Shown: positions 1 through 10,081, numbered from the stretch's first letter. The stretch: 21,748 nt of DNA from Amanita rubescens (GCA_015039365.1 WION01000744.1:1-21748), one strand, 5' to 3'. Notes: generated from the sequence alone by a model not told the origin. Translations and numbers: made by a program.

Positions 1-329
1 CCTGGCAAGCCGACAAGCCGAAACAAATATCAATGTCACGCAGTTCCAAGACCCCCTAACACTGTGCCGAAAATGGTAATCACGATGGATCTCTAGACCA
101 CGTCCTTCTCGGCTTCCGTACGGGTGAACGTTTGAACAGTTTGTGGAGATATCAAATTACGTTTGATGAAGGGAAAAATGATAGTACCGAAGTTGAGTGG
201 AATTGCGCCTACTGCCTAGCATGTAAAAATGAGACAATGCGTGAGGGTGGCCGAGCATGCTCGGTGAGTAGCGGTGAGGGCGATGGTGGGCGTCGTTGCA
301 GGGTGGCGCGCCTGAGATAGTGTGAGAAA
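1..329. other. Left flank of the tandem array, no gene recognised
   Basis: No convincing coding region is visible. A 62-codon frame at 132-320 has no recognisable motif and ends in low-complexity GGTGAGGG-like sequence. From about 230 onward, G-rich strings such as GTGAGGGTGG and GGTGAGGGCGATGG resemble the spacer part of the repeat units that follow, so decayed array sequence may begin here. Confidence 0.4.
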
Positions 330-1060
330 ACTACAACTGGTGCAATCGGGTCCTGGTGTAGGAAAACCATGTGCGAGGGCGCGAGGAATGGTCTTGAAAA
401 ACCATGGGGGTGATGGTGTAACAAAACCGCGGGCAAGGGCGTCGGGCATAGTTCTCAAGAACCATATGGTTGCTGGTGTAAGAAAACCGCAGGCAAGGGG
501 GTGGGGAATGGTTTCGGAGAACCATCAGGTGCTGGTGTTGGAAAACCGCGGGTAGGGACCTGGCGAATGGTTCTAGAAAACCACGGGGGTCCCGGTGTAC
601 GAAAACCGCTGGCGAGGGGGTGGGCAATGGTTCTGGAGAACCATCGGGGTGCCGGTATAAGGAAACCGTGTGTAGGGGCCTGGCGAATGGTTCTAGAAAA
701 CCACGGGGGTCCCGGTGTACGAAAACCGCTGGCGAGGGGGTGGGAGATAGTTCTGGAGAACCATCGGGGTGCCGGTATAAGAAAACCGCGGGTGTGAGCC
801 TGGCGAATGGTTCTGAAGAACCATCGGGGTGATGGTATATGAAAACCGCAGGCGAGGGGGTGGACACTGGTTCTAGAGAACCATGCGGTCCCGGTGTAAG
901 AAAACCGTGGGCGAGCGAGTGAGCAATGGTTCTAGAGAACCATCGGGGTCCCCGTATAGTAAAACCGCGCGTAGGGGCCTGGCGAATGGTTCTGAAGAAC
1001 CATGGGGCTGATGGTGTATAAAAACCGCGGACGAGGGGGTGGGCACTGGTTCTTGTGGTG
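330..1060. repeat. 60-bp palindrome-bearing minisatellite with 120-bp higher-order units
   Basis: The anchor GGTGTAnGAAAACC recurs at about 355, 415, 475, 535, 595, 655, 715, 775, 835, 892, 955 and 1012, giving a period of 60 bp. Half a unit away lies a second anchor of the type TGGTTCTnGAGAACCA. Both anchors are short inverted repeats (GGTTCT/AGAACC and GGT/ACC arms), so each unit can form two small hairpins. Positions 541-660 and 661-780 match at 113 of 120 bases by direct count, showing a recent 120-bp duplication on top of the 60-bp period. Because 60 is a multiple of three, several frames stay open on both strands and give false 20-residue-repeat proteins. I see no sign that it is translated. 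Confidence 0.9.
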
Positions 1061-1720
1061 CGGAAAAACCACTGCTAGGTAAGGGCCCGGTGGTGCGATA
1101 AAACTACTCCTGAGCGCGCTGGTGGTGTGAAGAAACCACCGCTGGATGAGCATCCGGTGGTGTAATAAAACCACTGCTAGGCAAGGGTATGATGGTGCGA
1201 GAGAACTACAAGTCTATGACTGGTCAAGAGCGAGACGGTGTGATTAAATTGTAACTGGGTGGGCTATGGTGGTGCAATGGTGAACCATCACCACGTACTT
1301 GTGCGGGCAGCGCCAGTTGGAATATCCCGGGAGGGCGGTTGCAAACCGCAGGTGAATGGGGGCGCAATGGTGCGAGAACACCATAACTGGGCGCGCGCGC
1401 GATGGTGCAGGAAAACTGCAGGCGGGTGGAGCTGAGATGGTGCGAAAACACCACAGCTGGGCGGGTCAAAAACGGTGCGAGAATACCACAACTGAGTGGG
1501 GATTTATGGTCCTGGAAGACCACAGACGGGTGGGGCTGCGATGGTGCAACAAAACCGCAGGTGGGCAGTGGGCGCGATGGTGACGGGAAGCCGCAGGTGG
1601 ATCAAAAAAATTATAGCGGGGCGGGGCTGGGGCAGACTGGGCGGTGCGATAGAACTATGGCTGGTCGAGACTCTGAAACGGTCCGAGAAAACCACATCTG
1701 TGGCGAGGCAGAAATGGTGC
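1061..1720. repeat. Degenerate ~30-bp continuation of the tandem array
   Basis: Past about 1060 the strict 60-bp period breaks down, but the motif (A/G)TGGTGCGA-GAAAACCACA/CTGGGCGGG keeps recurring at irregular spacing of roughly 30-60 bp. Examples are near 1090, 1120, 1157, 1190, 1368, 1402, 1437, 1471, 1540, 1577, 1643 and 1679. Each still carries GGT...ACC or TGGTG...CACCA arms, so the short inverted repeat is the best conserved part. This looks like the older, more diverged flank of the 60-bp array, suggesting an ancestral ~30-bp monomer that later became a 60-bp dimer and locally a 120-bp tetramer. Confidence 0.75.
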
Positions 1721-2135
1721 CATGGGAAGAGCTGGTGTCCAAATACTAAGAGCCAGACGAAAAATTGACCGCTGCGCAGCCAGTGAAAGGAATCGTGGTG
1801 TTACATGATCGTGGGAGGCACGACCGTGCGTGCCAACATTTGGCGTGAAGCGCGTTACCGTTTGGAACGGCTGGGAGGTCACGGGTTATCCGCCGATTTC
1901 GGCTCTAAATTTCCCACGAACTGACCTGCGCGGCTGATAATCCACTCTCAGCATCGCTGAACCGTATCCAACTGTGCCTACCTAATAAAATTCATCAGGG
2001 AGAGCGCATTGACATATAGAGTCATGTTGATTACTCAAAAGCGAAAAACGTCTCACAATTCACGTTAAAAATAATGTCCGCATAGTTGAAGAATCGTAGT
2101 TTATAGAAATGTTGACTGGTAAACGCCCTGCCAAC
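1721..2135. other. Intergenic, nothing recognised
   Basis: This is the stretch between the repeat array and the 3' end of the minus-strand oxidase gene. No open frame with family resemblance, RNA gene or clear repeat was seen. It must contain the 3' untranslated region of the oxidase gene, but no poly(A) signal can be placed with confidence. Confidence 0.4.
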
Positions 2136-4135
2136 TCAGTGGAGGCGGCAATTCAACGTGGTATCCCAGTCTGCTGAGCCTACTCCCTCCTCCACCAAGA
2201 ACAAATCGTCAACATCATATTTCTTTTTGATAGCCTTCAACGGTTCATAATGCGAACCAAAGAAAGTCTTTTCTGGGTTCTTTTCATATAAGGATGCCTA
2301 ACAGGTTTGGTTAGAGTCGCATTGTATGCGTGGAACTCGAATAGATACGTACCTCGTTAAAATAGGTTGCAGAACCCGGCGAGACAGTGTCTAGTAATGC
2401 AAGACTAGACGCAGCAGCTTTCCTGAGCACATTTATATCAGCAGTCGAGGCGCCCTCCTGCCAACTTATTCCTGTGACAAACTCGCCGATTGACTTCCTC
2501 CACTCAGGGTTAAGCCCCGCCGAATCTGGATTTATCTTTGCAACGGCACCGCCAGCCACAAAACTATGGAACGTCAAATTACGATCATCAGAAGGCAGAA
2601 TTGAACCTACTTGAACTCGAGTACTCCAAGGTTCGCTGAAACGTTTAATACGACTTCTGCCACTTTATCAGGTTGCTGCTCTGCTGCCTCGCGAGACAAC
2701 AACCGAGATATAAGCTCGCCATTTGTACCAACTTGACCCGTTGTGTTAAAAAATGATAGATACCACTCATAATACGTCGGTATCGAGGTCACGGATGATA
2801 CGACGTTTTGCGCCCCAGTAACCGCTCTTGCATTATCAAGGAACGGATTAAGCGTCGCATTTACCTGGGCTTCACTCACGTTCGGAGCGAGGTACATGCC
2901 TTGAAGCTCCCCCGGTGTCCCGGTGAAGAATGAATATCCTCCCCAACCTGCGTCTGACCAGCTTGGTTGTAGCTTAAAATACTCTGTAGCCACATTCAGT
3001 GCACTTTCGGGCGTCGTCGCGTTTATCTGGAAGAAGATGGAGGTAACAGGGAAGACTTCGTGTGTGCGATAGGTGACGGTCACGACAACGCCGTATGTGC
3101 CTCCACCTCCGCCGCGAAGAGCCCAGAAGAGATCAGAATACTGGTATTCGTTGGCCGTGACATATTCCCCTGAGGCAAGTACCACCGTGAACTGGATTGC
3201 GTTGTCGACACCTGTTCATTATGCTGAGCAGTGCCAGACATCGGAGCTTCCAAGAAACTGACCTAAACCAAACTTCGGCGATAGTATACTGTGACCTCCA
3301 CCTTGGATCCACCCTCCTGCAGCACCGACAGAGCCTCCGATTGATAAACCACCAACGATCGTTCGGTTATTGGTGTTTGCGGCATCATAAGCCTCAAACC
3401 ATTGCACTCCGGCACCTAAAGTTAACGCTGAGGTACAAATGTCAGCTAATAACACCGTTAAATCATACTGCTCCAAAGTTACCTTGATATGCCTCGTTCG
3501 AAGGGGCACCGGTCGGTACGAATTGATCGTCGTAACTTATGTTCTTAAGGTTGTGGGTCCATATCATAAATGCACCGCGGGCGATGCTCCTGCCCAGAAA
3601 ATCATGTCTGCCACGATCAAGCGAGTCAGCTTTGGCAATGGTTATAATAAAAAATCGCTTACCCCGTATTCTTTATGACCAATCTCAAATTATACCCGGC
3701 CGCGAACGTGACCGCAGCTTGGATATCACTAACTTGTCTCGCGTCCACTCCCAAGATTGGAATGTTTCCTTGGTCGCATGGGAATCCTAAAGTCGTGTTG
3801 TAGTAACATGCATCAATGGTCCCGTTCTTGAAAGTGAAAGTTTCAAAATTGGGCGATTGCATAGCTCCAGGGAAGTTGGAGCGGTGTGGACCGTCTGTAA
3901 GGAGCGTTACGATGTTGGTGCAGTTGCCTGAAGGGTGAGAAGGGGGGTAGCATCCGGAAGCAGGAGGAACCGGTTTGATCAGGGGTTGAGAGAGTTTCGA
4001 CGCGAGCTGAGAAAATTCGGACGTCGATGGCCAGCAGGCCTCATATGAACGACATTTGCATCTGGGAGTCGAGGAGACAACAGAGAAGAGAGGAACCGTT
4101 AGGATGGCGATGGACGGCAACCAAAGGGTTCTCAT
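2136..4135 (-). CDS. Secreted FAD-linked oxidase, MreA/BBE-like (six exons)
   Basis: This is a flavoprotein oxidase of the VAO/PCMH family with a C-terminal berberine-bridge domain, closest by eye to fungal isoamyl-alcohol-oxidase (MreA)-like proteins. Minus-strand exons are 4135-3663, 3607-3483, 3427-3263, 3211-2611, 2563-2353 and 2297-2136. Introns are 47-55 bp with GT/AG ends. The exons total 1737 bp, an uninterrupted 578-residue frame. Residues 1-22 form a signal peptide ending near VVSS, followed by the cysteine-rich segment CKCRSYEACWPS. FAD-domain motifs include NTGHDF (His159, the expected 8-alpha-histidyl FAD site), GWIQGGGHS near 238-246 and LRGGGGGTYGVV. The C-terminus has the BBE pattern FFGSHY...IKKKYD...GVGSADWD. 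The position that in bicovalent relatives is the Cys of a CPTVG-type motif is Gly here (about Gly230, IGGSVG), so FAD is probably attached only through His. The substrate cannot be told from sequence. The family oxidises alcohols, sugars or secondary metabolites outside the cell or in the secretory pathway. The nearest gene upstream is a divergent MFS transporter. Confidence 0.93.
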
Positions 4136-4183
4136 GGCACCTTGGAGGAATCGAAGTTAGGGGAGCGAAAGGTGATCGTCATC

Positions 4184-4189
4184 TTATAT
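4184..4189 (-). promoter_or_regulatory. Likely TATA box of the oxidase gene
   Basis: On the minus strand the sequence reads CATATAAGAT, about 50 nt upstream of the oxidase ATG at 4135. Position and composition fit a core promoter with a very short 5' leader. No other element was identified. Confidence 0.45.
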
Positions 4190-4770
4190 GTATCTGAAAC
4201 TCAGCAGAGGATGGGTATCATCACGTTATGAACACACGGGACTAAAGAGAAGATGTGATTCTTTCCTAGAATGCACATATTGTTGCCTTCGTCTATTCCG
4301 AAACCTGCACAGCTTATTGATCATTATCAAGGAAAACGTAAAACCGCGTTGCGACCACGTACCGTTGAAAATTTGCCCAATACCAGTATTTACCGCAACA
4401 ACCAGATGCCATAACTTGCTGAAGTTTTGAAGCAGAGCTATGCGCTCTTAGGACAAGAGATTCCCGCGCACACACTTGGTGGAACTTATGACGTGACGCT
4501 CCATCACTGGATCATTAGAGGCTTGGCACGAGCGGTTTAGCTGTAGTAATGGCTGATCATGGTGACTGCTGCGTGATGAAATGCTCCGAGTCCTCAACAG
4601 CATTCCGATTCGTACCAGCACTTCGACGCGACTGAGTGCGTCATTTTTGCTGGCAGCCTGAGAGCCGAGTATTGAATAGGGTTTACAAGTAGGACGTGAA
4701 TAAGGGACGCACGTCGTGCATCAAGGTGTGGTGGGATTCCAGTGGAGTGGCTGTTAGTTGTGATCGGAGA
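4190..4770. other. Intergenic upstream of the oxidase gene
   Basis: This lies between the oxidase promoter and the first duplicated segment. Short open frames on both strands lack recognisable motifs or splice structure. No gene, RNA or repeat can be supported. Confidence 0.4.
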
Positions 4771-5555
4771 GATGATTAATTGGTAACATGGGCCGCTGCC
4801 GTGCACGGCAGGTCCGAAGCCAAGCAAATCCTTGTAGCCCAATCGTATATCAGTAACGGAGCCCAATTTTCGGCTCTTGGGCCCCGTCATCGGCTTTGAA
4901 CGGGCGCGACTTCCACTCTGTAGCTATGTGCCAAGTGGATTGTACAGCGTCTGACATAACGCCAAAGCCCAATTATGCTACGTTCAATGCGAAAATGCAA
5001 AGATTCCTAACGACGTCAACAACAAGCCTTCAATTACGTGGCAAACACTCACCATTCACGATGTGTTGTTCTCGCCTCCCACAACAACCCACTGCAGCCA
5101 GCAGGAGAGGACGACGGCGATGGCGAACTCCAGTCTGGGCACCTCGTCCGCCAACAGATCCATCCAACTCGGCGTCATACATCAGCGCTTCAGCCTTCTC
5201 AACCCGCACCAAATCTCGCACTCAACCTCCAACTCCTCTAAAGCCTCCTCGATAAACAACAAAGACGGGTACTGGCCCGTCAACGACAACAAATACACGC
5301 CAGGCAGGTGTCGATCAATATATGCATCGTGCAACCAACGATCGTAAACACGTTTGTCATATGTTTGTAACGACTTTTTGGGACCGCGTGTCAAGGAAGA
5401 AAGAATTTACGTCGTTGGATGCTATCGAGCCCGGACTAGGCTCAAGATACGCATGTTCAGCGAGAGCACGTAACGTGGCGCTGCGACGATCGACGAACAT
5501 GTTCAGCGTGTCGTGGTTGAACCGGATGTCACCATGGATGGGACTTGAGGCTGAC
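4771..5555 (-). pseudogene. Decayed gene-like segment, tandem copy 1
   Basis: The segment aligns collinearly with 5577-6257. Shared blocks include TGGTAACATGG followed by GTGCACGGCAG; the GCCCAA...TTGGGC hairpin; CGACTTCCACTCT.TAGCTATG; CTCACCATTCAC; GCCAACAGATCCA; and CGAGAGCACGTAACGTGGCG. On the minus strand, fragments read like a leucine-rich F-box-type protein (LNMFVDRRSATLRALAEHAY, encoded near 5445-5505), but the frame is broken by stops and shifts and no start, splice set or full domain can be assembled. The F-box/LRR identity is an inference from leucine spacing only. An unrelated origin, including a non-coding repeat, is possible. Confidence 0.5.
4861..4882. repeat. Inverted repeat GCCCAA-n10-TTGGGC, copy 1
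   Basis: The arms GCCCAA and TTGGGC flank TTTTCGGCTC, and a second nested pairing, GAGCC with GGCTC, is possible using the preceding bases. The same element recurs exactly in the second tandem copy. It could fold into a hairpin in RNA or DNA. Its role is unknown. Confidence 0.6.
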
Positions 5556-5576
5556 GTGAAGGATAGGAGAAAAGGA

Positions 5577-6257
5577 GGTGATTACTTGGTAACATGGACT
5601 GCTGTTGTGCACGGCAGATCCAAGCAAATTCTTGTAACCCAATCGTACTAAGTATAATTATGTGGACCCGTGTAACGGAGCCCAATTTTCGGCTCTTGGG
5701 CGCGACTTCCACTCTATAGCTATGTGCCAAGTGATATCGACGGTATACACCTGCCGGGACTGTTTACCGCAAAAAAAAGATTCCTAACTCGACGTCAACA
5801 AGCCTTCAAATACGTGGCAAGCGCTCACCATTCACAATATGTTGTTCGTGCCTCCCAATGGCGAGCTGGGCGCCTTGACTGCCAACAGATCCACCAAACT
5901 CGGCGTCAACATCACCAATACTTCAACTCTCTCAACCCTTTGATAAACAGCAAAGGCCAGTACTGGCCCATCAAGGACAACGAGGCGAACGTGGATCTGA
6001 ACGTCCTCATACACGCTAGGCAGGCATCGATCGGTATATGCGTCGTGCATCCAACGATTGTAGACACGCAGTCCCAAAAGTCGTTACAATCCGTGTCGTT
6101 GCTATTGATGATCCGCAGCGCCTGCCCGACTAGGCTAAAGATACTAATAAGCATGTTCAGCGAGAGCACGTAACGTGGCGCTGCGGCGATCGACGAACAT
6201 GTTCAGCGTGGAGCGGTCGTTGTCGAATCGGCTGTCACAATCGATGGGGAGGCTGAC
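5577..6257 (-). pseudogene. Decayed gene-like segment, tandem copy 2
   Basis: This is the second direct copy of the segment at 4771-5555, about 20 bp downstream. It lacks some bases present in copy 1, for example the stretch between the TTGGGC arm and GCGCGACTTCCACTC. The same 20-residue fragment LNMFVDRRSATLRALAEHAY is encoded on the minus strand near 6150-6210 and then hits a TAG stop. Upstream of it on that strand the frame continues open to about 6360 with leucine-rich text (LLVSLPIDCDSRF, LIDDIRSLEKL). Further down, a different frame carries VLVMLTPSLVDLL. The mixture of frames shows decay. The original function is unknown, with an LRR protein as best guess. Confidence 0.5.
5680..5701. 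repeat. Inverted repeat GCCCAA-n10-TTGGGC, copy 2
   Basis: This stretch has the same 22 bases as 4861-4882, with the same preceding TAACGGA, inside the second tandem copy. The surrounding sequence has diverged, so the exact retention of this hairpin is notable, although short matches can survive by chance. Confidence 0.6.
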
Positions 6258-7148
6258 TAGGAGCTTTTCGAGGCTGCGGATGTCATCAATGAGGGGGAGG
6301 AAGCGTCCCAGTGGGCCAGCGGGGATGAAGAGGTGAAGGTGAGCAAGTCGGTGGTGGAGTAAGTACTAGTTCATGTAGGCGAGAGAAAGGAGGGTACGGC
6401 ACCTCAGCCGAAGTGCGTGCGTTCGTTGCCAATGCCATGCATCGGCTAGCATCCGGATCGACTTCATGATTGCTGCGAGCTAGCGAGTTTTTTTGGCTTA
6501 GTTAGGGTTAGACTTCAGTTTACCAACTCGTCACCAAGACCTCATTTGCATAAGACCAAGGGCCGAGGGCAATTCAAGATTTAGTCATTGACAATGAGTA
6601 GACCAGAACAGAAATAGTGTTCCACTTGGCATGGATTGCCGACGATGCCACGGCCCCGTGCGGCAAACTTCCGGTGCGTAATCTCAGCAGCCTCACGATC
6701 ACGACCAAGAGGCTGACTAAAACTTCAGAATCATTATTCGCGATCTATGTAACAAGACGATATTGCATTGCAATACGGTAATGACCCGGCGGCTGGTTCA
6801 TTAAACATCGACCACATGTCTTAGTCGACTCGTGGGCTGCTCATGGACCCTATTTAAAAGAAACTTCCGATTTGGGGGCTTGGAGCTCGAGGGTAAGAAG
6901 AGTGCTTGTCACGGAACCAAAATTGCGCTGGCCGACGCCGAGGCATATGCGCATATTGGTCACGCCAGGCACATCTTGTGATATCCTTAATCGGCAACTG
7001 CAATTGCCGGCAGGCGGACAAAATTCCATGGTATTATATGACATACCAAGGCTTATGTTTCTTTCGATGGGCTCCTTCATAAAAGTTCGCCGATCGATGG
7101 CTTGTTTCTCATTCAACCTCCACGTCTCTGGTCCCTCACTGTGCGACA
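6258..7148. other. Upstream region of the MFS transporter
   Basis: Minus-strand leucine-rich text runs to about 6360. Beyond that no gene is supported. A TATTTAAA string at 6851-6858 lies about 290 nt before the transporter ATG and is a weak core-promoter candidate. Open frames at 6872-7234 (plus) and 6850-7164 (minus) overlap the transporter start region, have no motif, and are taken as chance. Confidence 0.4.
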
Positions 7149-9229
7149 ATGGACACAGAACCACGATCCATTTCTCCCAAATCCTCTATTACCTTTGTTC
7201 ACTCTCGCCCAGTCTCAAGTCATCGTCCAAATAATGAATCGAATGATGCTGAACTTGAAGTCAACCCGCCAGTTTACGAAGAAGCGGAATGGATAGAACA
7301 TGAAATCGAGCAATACGGTGGGGATGAACCACAGGATCCGCCCGTCAAAATTCCTAGCAAATCGTCGCACCCAGCGACGGATCCCAATTTGGTGGGCTGG
7401 GACGGCCCAAACGATCCGGACAACCCTCAGAACTGGTCCGTGCGATACAAGTGGTTTATGACTATCGTAGTCATTGTCATGACGGTTAACGTGTGCGTTT
7501 TTCATTCCGAGTTTGGCTTACATCATAACCTGAATGAAAACTTTGTACAGAACGTTCGCGTCATCAGCACCTGCAGAAGCAACATTAGGAGTCATCCAGG
7601 AGTTTAATATAACAGCAGAAGTGTCGTACCTCGTGACAGCTGTTTTTCTGATTGGCTACATTTTTGGCGTAAGTTCTATTGTACCTTAATATTCTCACAA
7701 CCTGACATCGGCCATCAGCCGTTCTTCTGGGGCCCCGGCAGCGAACTAATTGGCCGGCGACCTATTTTCATAGTGACGATGACATTATACACCCTATTTA
7801 TTCTGGGACAAGCGTTGGCAAAAAATATCCCGACACTCCTTGTTACTCGCTTTTTCTCCGGTTTTTTCGGCGTCGCCCCGCTAATCAATGCCGGAGGTGT
7901 CATTGCTGACATCTTTCCCGCAGACGGTCGTGGACTCGCTACCAGCCTATTCACCGCGGGTGTCTTCTTGGGACCTGTAATGGGCCCTATCGTTAGTGGA
8001 TAGTAAGTCCAGAGTCTATGCGATTAAATCAATAGAAAACTCACAAGATGATATAGCATTGTCATCAGCGGTGTATCGTGGAGATGGGTATATTGGGTCA
8101 TGATGATGTTCGCCGGCGTGTGTACGATTATAACCGCGCTGTTTCTCCCGGAAACCTATGCGCCTATTCTGCTACTCCAACGGGTAAGTCAAACTTTCGT
8201 CTACCTGCATGATTTTGACGTTAATTCGCCACACCGCAGGCGAAACGGCTACGCAAAGCTGATCCTGTGAATGCCAATCTCTACGCTGAACATGAGAGAC
8301 AGGACTGGTCGCTTTTCGGAGTCCTAAAACGCACGCTTCTCAGACCATTCCAAATGCTTGCGTTGGAACCTATCTTACTCCTCATGACCATCTACACATC
8401 AATCGTGTATGGACTTCTTTATGCCCTCTTTGAAGCATTCCCGATCATTTTCATGGTCCGACGGAATTTCAACGCGGGACAGGGAGGTCTTATCTTTATC
8501 GGAGTCGGAATCGGGACAACGATTGGCTCTCTCGTGAATGCGTATCTTTCGAGAAATTACAAGGAACTTATAAAACAATGGAAAGGCTTCCCACCTCCAG
8601 AAAATCGGCTGACGAGTGCCATGGTCGGCGCACCGTTATTGGTCATTTCTATATTCTGGCTAGGATGGACGGGCGAGTACGCGTCAGTACCGTGGTATGT
8701 GCCAGCATTGAGCACGATCCCACTTGGCGTCGGAATCAGTCTGATTTTTATGTCGGTTTTGGTGGGTTATGCTTCTAAGTTGAAATATCGTCCAGCGTGC
8801 TAACTCCCAGCACAGAGTTACTTTGTGGACACGTACCTAATGTATAGCGCCTCTGCCTTTGCAGCGAATGCGATCGTACGGTGCGCGGCTGCTGCAGGAT
8901 TCTCGTTATTCACTGTCCAGATGTTTACAAATGTAAGTTATCTTTCTTTTTGTCCAACTTCAATTATTAACTTATTCAATCAGCTTGGTATACACTGGGC
9001 ATGCACTGTGATCGGTATTATTGCTGCGCTGTTCATCCCCTGTCCGTTCTTGTTCTACAAGTATGGAGCTAGACTCCGGCAGAAGAGTTCGTTCGCGCCT
9101 TCCATCGTACGTCCACGATTATCTTTTTCAAATCCGACGTTTCTGAAGACGTAATATTAGGACCTTAAGATTGCAAAAGAACTTGAAGCGGAAGAACGGA
9201 AAATAAATGAAAAGAATGCCGAGGTGTAA
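7149..9229 (+). CDS. MFS transporter, DHA1-type multidrug/polyamine family (eight exons)
   Basis: This is a plasma-membrane proton-antiporter-type major facilitator of the fungal DHA1 (12-TM) group. Exons are 7149-7492, 7551-7668, 7719-8002, 8057-8183, 8240-8761, 8816-8932, 8984-9106 and 9161-9229. Introns are 50-58 bp with GT/AG ends. The exons sum to 1704 bp, a continuous 567-residue frame. A long acidic cytosolic N-terminus ends in DPDNPQNW (residues 88-95), the DPxNPxNW signature before TM1 in this group. The motif-A-like loop GSELIGRRP lies after TM2, and motif C (LGPVMGPIVSG) spans the exon 3/4 border in TM5. The C-terminal half has the usual loop and the pattern SYFVDTYLMYSASA. The tail is charged (ELEAEERK). 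Family members export drugs, fungal metabolites or polyamines; the substrate here is unknown. It is transcribed divergently from the oxidase gene, so joint function is possible but unproven. Confidence 0.94.
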
Positions 9230-10081
9230 ACACCCTCTCTATTCATACCTGTTATGCTTTGGTTATACCTACTGGATGAGCGATACACACGAGGGACATA
9301 TACGTAGATGATGTCGATACCACTTCACGAATCAAGAAATGTCATAATTTATTCAATCACATACAGTAGCATAGTACATAATTATGATTGGACCCGACGC
9401 GCTCAGTGTCGGAGAATCAAGAGTTATTTCTGCACGACGTCTGCGTATCATGCACATGTGCCAGCATAGGTAGAAATGAAGTGGAGCCAGTCGCGCTCCG
9501 CGGCACTCGGGAATCCCTTGTTTTCAAAATCTCGATTCGCCTGCGTCACGTCATAAGAAAGCGAATCTACGTAGGTTTCGGCACCCACGTGTCTCCTACT
9601 TATCGAACGACGTGGGCAGCCAATCTACATATTTTTTTCCCTAGCTCACTTCCCAATGGTAATATGTAAATTTTCGCGCACTAGTCTAGTATGTAGCCAA
9701 CATTGTGAGGTATTATATAAATTCTCGCGCACTAGCCTGGTGCCAACATGGTGAGGTATTATGTAATCGAGAATGATGAACGTTCCGTAATGAACTTTAT
9801 CCCTGAACTCCATCCCATCGGACGTCGCTGCATTGTCCAACCGCAATACATACTGGGGGTGCCGACAGAAAATGTGAAGAAGATTAGCAACCTTCACTCC
9901 CCATGTCACGATGCCCGGCCGGGATACGATCGGATTGTTCGACGTCGGACGTTTGAGTTGTCAGCGATCATCATCAAGCCCTGCTAGTGCTAGCGCGAAA
10001 ACGTACGACAGGTTGCCGAACTTTACGTGAAGCAATTAATCACTCGACTTGTTTGTTCGCCATAAACAGACGTCGCTAGCG
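9230..10081. other. Intergenic between transporter and lectin genes
   Basis: The 3' region of the transporter and the upstream region of the lectin gene lie here. No coding region is convincing. Frames at 9388-9669 and 9748-9987 lack motifs. The only structure seen is the ~50-bp tandem duplication at 9668-9766. Confidence 0.4.
9668..9766. repeat. Tandem duplication of a ~50-bp segment
   Basis: Two adjacent copies share TCGCGCACTAG, then C-TGGTG/TAGTATG, GCCAACAT, and GTGAGGTATTAT.TAA (9668-9720 and 9721-9766). The second copy is a few bases shorter. It lies about 370 bp upstream of the lectin ATG, so it could sit in its promoter, but no function can be assigned. Confidence 0.7.

Noticed and set aside
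331..867. 178-codon minus-strand frame as a repeat protein gene
   Set aside because: The other strand is equally open with the same 20-residue period, there is no splice structure or terminal domain, and the array itself explains the frame.
330..1060. CRISPR-like array because of regular palindromic repeats
   Set aside because: The whole 60-bp unit is repeated, with no unique spacers, and the genome is eukaryotic.
4861..5701. GCCCAA...TTGGGC hairpins as transcription terminators
   Set aside because: Fungal genes do not use bacterial-type hairpin terminators, and there is no T run after the stem.
6850..7234. Overlapping frames on both strands before the transporter as small genes
   Set aside because: No motif, and both overlap the transporter's 5' end, whose eight-exon model is far better supported.
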